Source of the DNA: Proteobacteria bacterium UBA1847
Lineage (GTDB): Bacteria > Pseudomonadota > Gammaproteobacteria > Steroidobacterales > Woeseiaceae
Assembly (NCBI GenBank): GCA_002338605.1
Contig: DDIP01000253.1
Coordinates: 1 to 7,978, forward strand
DNA length: 7,978 nucleotides
Direction: 5' to 3'
The notes under the pieces are model-generated. The model was not told where the DNA came from and made no database searches. It saw only the letters and a program-made list of their open reading frames with translations. Shown piece by piece: positions 5,506 to 7,978 of the stretch. Position 1 is the first letter of the stretch, and every line of letters starts with the position of its first letter. The position numbers were made by a program, and so were the translations under genes.

Positions 5506-6411
5506 ATGGCAAGTCCCAACACTCAGCGAAATCTCGTCTTTTACGTCGTGGGCGCTGCGCTGCTGCTGTACATCGGCACTTTATTCGTCAAAACAGTTCC
5601 ACCGGGCCGCGTCGGCGTCGCGACGATTTTCGGCAATGTTGTTGCGGAAGGCTATTTCCAGGGGCTCCATGTTCCGGTAAATCCCCTGTATCGATGGACC
5701 ATGTACGACGCGCGCGAAAAGACGCACGTCGAAACCGCCAACGTGCCGAGTCAGGATCAGCTGCAGACCAAGCTCGATGTGAGTGTTCAGTACCGCATTG
5801 ATGGCGCGATGGCACCGGTCATTCTCGAGGAAACCGGTGACGAAGCAGCCGCCGTTCGTGTGCACCTGGTACCCAAGCTTCGCTCACTGCTGCGTGAGCA
5901 GGGCAAGAGTATCGTGCGCGCCGAGGACTTCTTTAAAGAAGAAACACAGGAAAAACTCCAGGCCGGGTTGACGGATGGGCTGCGTGAGTACCTCGAACCG
6001 AAAGGCATCATTATTTCGGCTGTACTGATTCGTGACATCACATTGCCACCGTTTATTGTCGAAGCCATTAACCAGAAGAAGGAACGTGAGCAGGCCGTCG
6101 AGCAGGAAAAAGCCGAACTTGAGCGCGTTCGAACTGAGTTGCAGCAACAGGTTGCACGAGCTGAAGCCGGCCGAGAAGCGGCGGTACAGGAAGCCGAACG
6201 CAAGCGCACGCTGGCCGACGCGCAAGCCTATGAAATCACCCAAATCAATAATGCGATTGCGCGCAATCCCGCGTATATTCAGTTGCAGTCACTCGAAGCA
6301 TTGAAGGCGATTTCAAAGGACCCGGCGAGCAAGATTTACTTCATGGATGGTTCGAGCCCGAACCCGCTACCGTTGATGCACCTAGGCGACGCACAGGGCA
6401 CGCAACGCTAA
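5506..6411 (+). CDS. SPFH/Band 7 domain membrane protein, prohibitin-like
   Basis: This 301-residue product is anchored by one N-terminal transmembrane helix (~10-28, VFYVVGAALLLYIGTLFV). The SPFH domain begins at KTVPPGRVGVATIFG (29-43) and continues through the family strands, with TKLDVSVQYRID at 88-99, to about residue 185. ISAVLIRDITLPPFIVEAI (170-188) matches the prohibitin/stomatin junction, and a charged Glu/Lys/Arg/Gln-rich coiled coil runs at ~189-240. The tail (~244-301) has no further membrane segment. Family members assemble into large membrane rings that organise microdomains and often regulate membrane proteases, as HflK/HflC do for FtsH. The closest overall pattern is prohibitin rather than HflC, since the typical HflK/HflC partner is absent. 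The start has an optimal AGGAGA ribosome binding site. The M61 peptidase gene begins 16 bases after its stop, suggesting one operon. Confidence 0.93.
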   Translation: MASPNTQRNLVFYVVGAALLLYIGTLFVKTVPPGRVGVATIFGNVVAEGYFQGLHVPVNPLYRWTMYDAREKTHVETANVPSQDQLQTKLDVSVQYRIDGAMAPVILEETGDEAAAVRVHLVPKLRSLLREQGKSIVRAEDFFKEETQEKLQAGLTDGLREYLEPKGIIISAVLIRDITLPPFIVEAINQKKEREQAVEQEKAELERVRTELQQQVARAEAGREAAVQEAERKRTLADAQAYEITQINNAIARNPAYIQLQSLEALKAISKDPASKIYFMDGSSPNPLPLMHLGDAQGTQR

Positions 6412-6427
6412 AAGAAAAACATTCCCG

Positions 6428-7978
6428 ATGAGCGATGCACATCAGTACAGCATTCGAGCACTGAACCCCGGGGCGCATCTTTTCGAGGTGCGCCTGACGG
6501 TTTCACGGCCCAACCCCGACGGCCAGGTGTTCGACATGCCCGCATGGATTCCGGGCAGTTACATGATTCGCGATTACGCCCGACATGTCGTTGCGATTCG
6601 TGCCGAGTCTGATGGCGTCAGCGTTAACGTTCACAAGCTGGACAAGAGCCGCTGGCAGACGGATCCAACCGATCGTGCACTAACGCTCATTCTCGACATT
6701 TACGCACAGGACGAAAGTGTGCGCGGCGCGCATCTCGACAAAACGCATGCATACTTCAACGGTACCTGCGTGTTTCCAAAGGTCGTCGGCCAGGAAGATG
6801 CCGCGTGCAAAGTGGACATCGTCGCGCCGGAAATTCCCGAAGCCAAATCCTGGCGCGTCGTTACCTCGATGAAGCGCGATGGCGCACAAGCCTACGGCTT
6901 TGGCGCCTACATTGCAGCAGACTATGACGAACTCATCGATCATCCGGTAGAGATTGCGAATGTTGCGATCGGAGAGTTCGAGGTCAACGGCATTCCGCAC
7001 GTGCTTGCCATTCGCGGCAAGACACGCGCCGACATGGCGCGCCTGTGCCACGACCTGGAGACGCTCTGCAGCTGTCACATGAAGATGCTGGGCCCGCCAC
7101 GCGACCTCGATCGATACGTGTTCCTGCTGTATGCGCCGGGTACGGGCTATGGCGGCCTTGAGCATCGCTGGTCGTCGAGCAATGTCTGTCATCGTGACTA
7201 TCTGCCAATCCGCGGTGATGATGGTGTGTCACCGGAGTACCGGACTTTCCTTGGGCTCGTCAGCCACGAGTACTTTCACCTCTGGAATGTCAAACGACTG
7301 AAGCCGGCGGCGTTCACGCCCTATGACCTGTCACAGGAAACCTATACGCGCCTACTCTGGGTGTTCGAGGGCATCACATCCTATTACGACGATCTTGGCC
7401 TGGTTCGCTCGGGCCTGATATCACAGGCGGATTACCTCGAACTGGTCGGCCAGACGATCACGCGCGTGATCCGCGGTGAAGGGCGCCGACGGCAGAGTGT
7501 GTCGGATTCCAGTTTCGATGCGTGGACCAAGTTCTATAAACAGGACGCCAACTCGACGAACGCGATCGTCAGCTACTACGCGAAAGGTGCGCTGATCGCG
7601 ATGTCGCTGGATCTCAAGCTTCGCGAAGAAACCGAAGGCCGCGTTTCACTCGATGACGTCATGCGGGCATGCTGGGCGAAGTGGGGAGAGACGGGCGAGG
7701 GCATGCCCGAAGGTGGTTTCGAAGCGACGTGCATGGAAGTGTCGGGCCTCGATCTCGGCGACTTCTTCGATGCAGCCGTACGCGGCACCGGCGAGTTGCC
7801 ACTCGAGCCGTTGCTCAAAGATCACGGGGTTCGCTATTGTTTGCGTCGCGCGAAGAGCCGCGACGATAAGGGAGGCACCTCGGCCGACGACGACAAGCTG
7901 CCGGCGGTCTGGCTTGGCGCAAATCTGGCCATGCAGGGCGGCAAAGCGGTGTTCGCGAATGTCACCAACGGCGGGCCC
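6428..7978 (+). CDS. M61 family metallopeptidase (glycyl aminopeptidase-like), C-terminus beyond the window
   Basis: The frame is open from ATG 6428 to the window edge, 517 residues visible. An N-terminal all-beta domain (~1-175), with the family signature WIPGSYMIRDYARH (about 39-52), precedes a gluzincin catalytic domain. GGLEH (242-246) is the exopeptidase-type substrate site, HEYFH (280-284) gives two zinc ligands and the catalytic Glu281, WNVKRLKP follows, and Glu314 in WVFEGITSYY is the third zinc ligand. GALIAMSLDLKLR (about 388-400) is another family block. The segment from ~490 (VWLGANL...VFANVTNGGP) looks like the first strands of the C-terminal PDZ domain found in this family, so roughly 80-110 residues are missing. 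No signal peptide is present, suggesting a cytoplasmic enzyme. Known relatives include the Sphingomonas glycyl aminopeptidase, which prefers N-terminal Gly/Ala; physiological roles are mostly unknown. Ribosome binding is weak (AAAGAAAAA), so coupling to the SPFH gene 16 bases upstream is likely. Confidence 0.94.
   Translation, partial: MSDAHQYSIRALNPGAHLFEVRLTVSRPNPDGQVFDMPAWIPGSYMIRDYARHVVAIRAESDGVSVNVHKLDKSRWQTDPTDRALTLILDIYAQDESVRGAHLDKTHAYFNGTCVFPKVVGQEDAACKVDIVAPEIPEAKSWRVVTSMKRDGAQAYGFGAYIAADYDELIDHPVEIANVAIGEFEVNGIPHVLAIRGKTRADMARLCHDLETLCSCHMKMLGPPRDLDRYVFLLYAPGTGYGGLEHRWSSSNVCHRDYLPIRGDDGVSPEYRTFLGLVSHEYFHLWNVKRLKPAAFTPYDLSQETYTRLLWVFEGITSYYDDLGLVRSGLISQADYLELVGQTITRVIRGEGRRRQSVSDSSFDAWTKFYKQDANSTNAIVSYYAKGALIAMSLDLKLREETEGRVSLDDVMRACWAKWGETGEGMPEGGFEATCMEVSGLDLGDFFDAAVRGTGELPLEPLLKDHGVRYCLRRAKSRDDKGGTSADDDKLPAVWLGANLAMQGGKAVFANVTNGGP

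Noticed and set aside
6680..7192. Minus-strand open frame of 170 codons
   Set aside because: It is antisense to the M61 peptidase, which has an uninterrupted motif-bearing frame through this region.

Overview
The window is GC-rich, compactly coding DNA from a proteobacterium. The protein families (a YfcG-like Nu-class GST, CtlX-type citrulline hydrolase, prohibitin-type SPFH protein, M61 peptidase) and GC-biased third codon positions fit a gammaproteobacterium, possibly a marine/environmental lineage, but the genus cannot be read from the sequence. Eight protein-coding genes were found. No tRNA, rRNA, CRISPR array, insertion sequence or phage gene was seen, and the only gene-free gap above 20 bases is 87 bases (5419-5505).

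Left block (1-2685, minus strand): an alpha/beta-hydrolase of the monoacylglycerol lipase/lysophospholipase type is followed, with a 4-base TTGA stop/start overlap, by a large gene that leaves the window at position 1. That gene is a fusion of an APH/choline-kinase-type small-molecule kinase and a class-III aminotransferase-fold (PLP) enzyme. It is easily missed because it starts with TTG and has no stop inside the window. The arrangement matches the kinase + phospho-lyase logic of hydroxylysine or ethanolamine degradation: phosphorylate an amino-alcohol, then eliminate phosphate and ammonia to give an aldehyde.

Middle block (2705-4463): two different glutathione S-transferases lie in tandem on the plus strand with a 1-base gap. 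The second overlaps tail-to-tail by 33 bases with a small four-helix membrane protein on the minus strand.

Right block (4483-7978, plus strand): a CtlX-like guanidino/ureido hydrolase, then an SPFH/prohibitin-like membrane protein with a strong ribosome binding site, then an M61 metallopeptidase with an intact zinc site that runs off the right edge just inside its PDZ domain.

The most unusual non-coding signal is at the two divergent gene junctions (2686-2704 and 4464-4482). With the starts chosen here, both are exactly 19 bases long and both contain TATA(C/A)TGCA, a -10-like element that also reads as TATA on the other strand. There is little or no room for 5' leaders. This suggests compact bidirectional promoters producing leaderless or nearly leaderless mRNAs, at least on the plus side.

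Functionally the genes suggest nitrogen and lipid-headgroup catabolism (lipase, kinase/phospho-lyase, citrulline hydrolase), thiol redox/detoxification (GST pair), and membrane protein quality control (SPFH plus peptidase). Links between these groups are inferred from position only.
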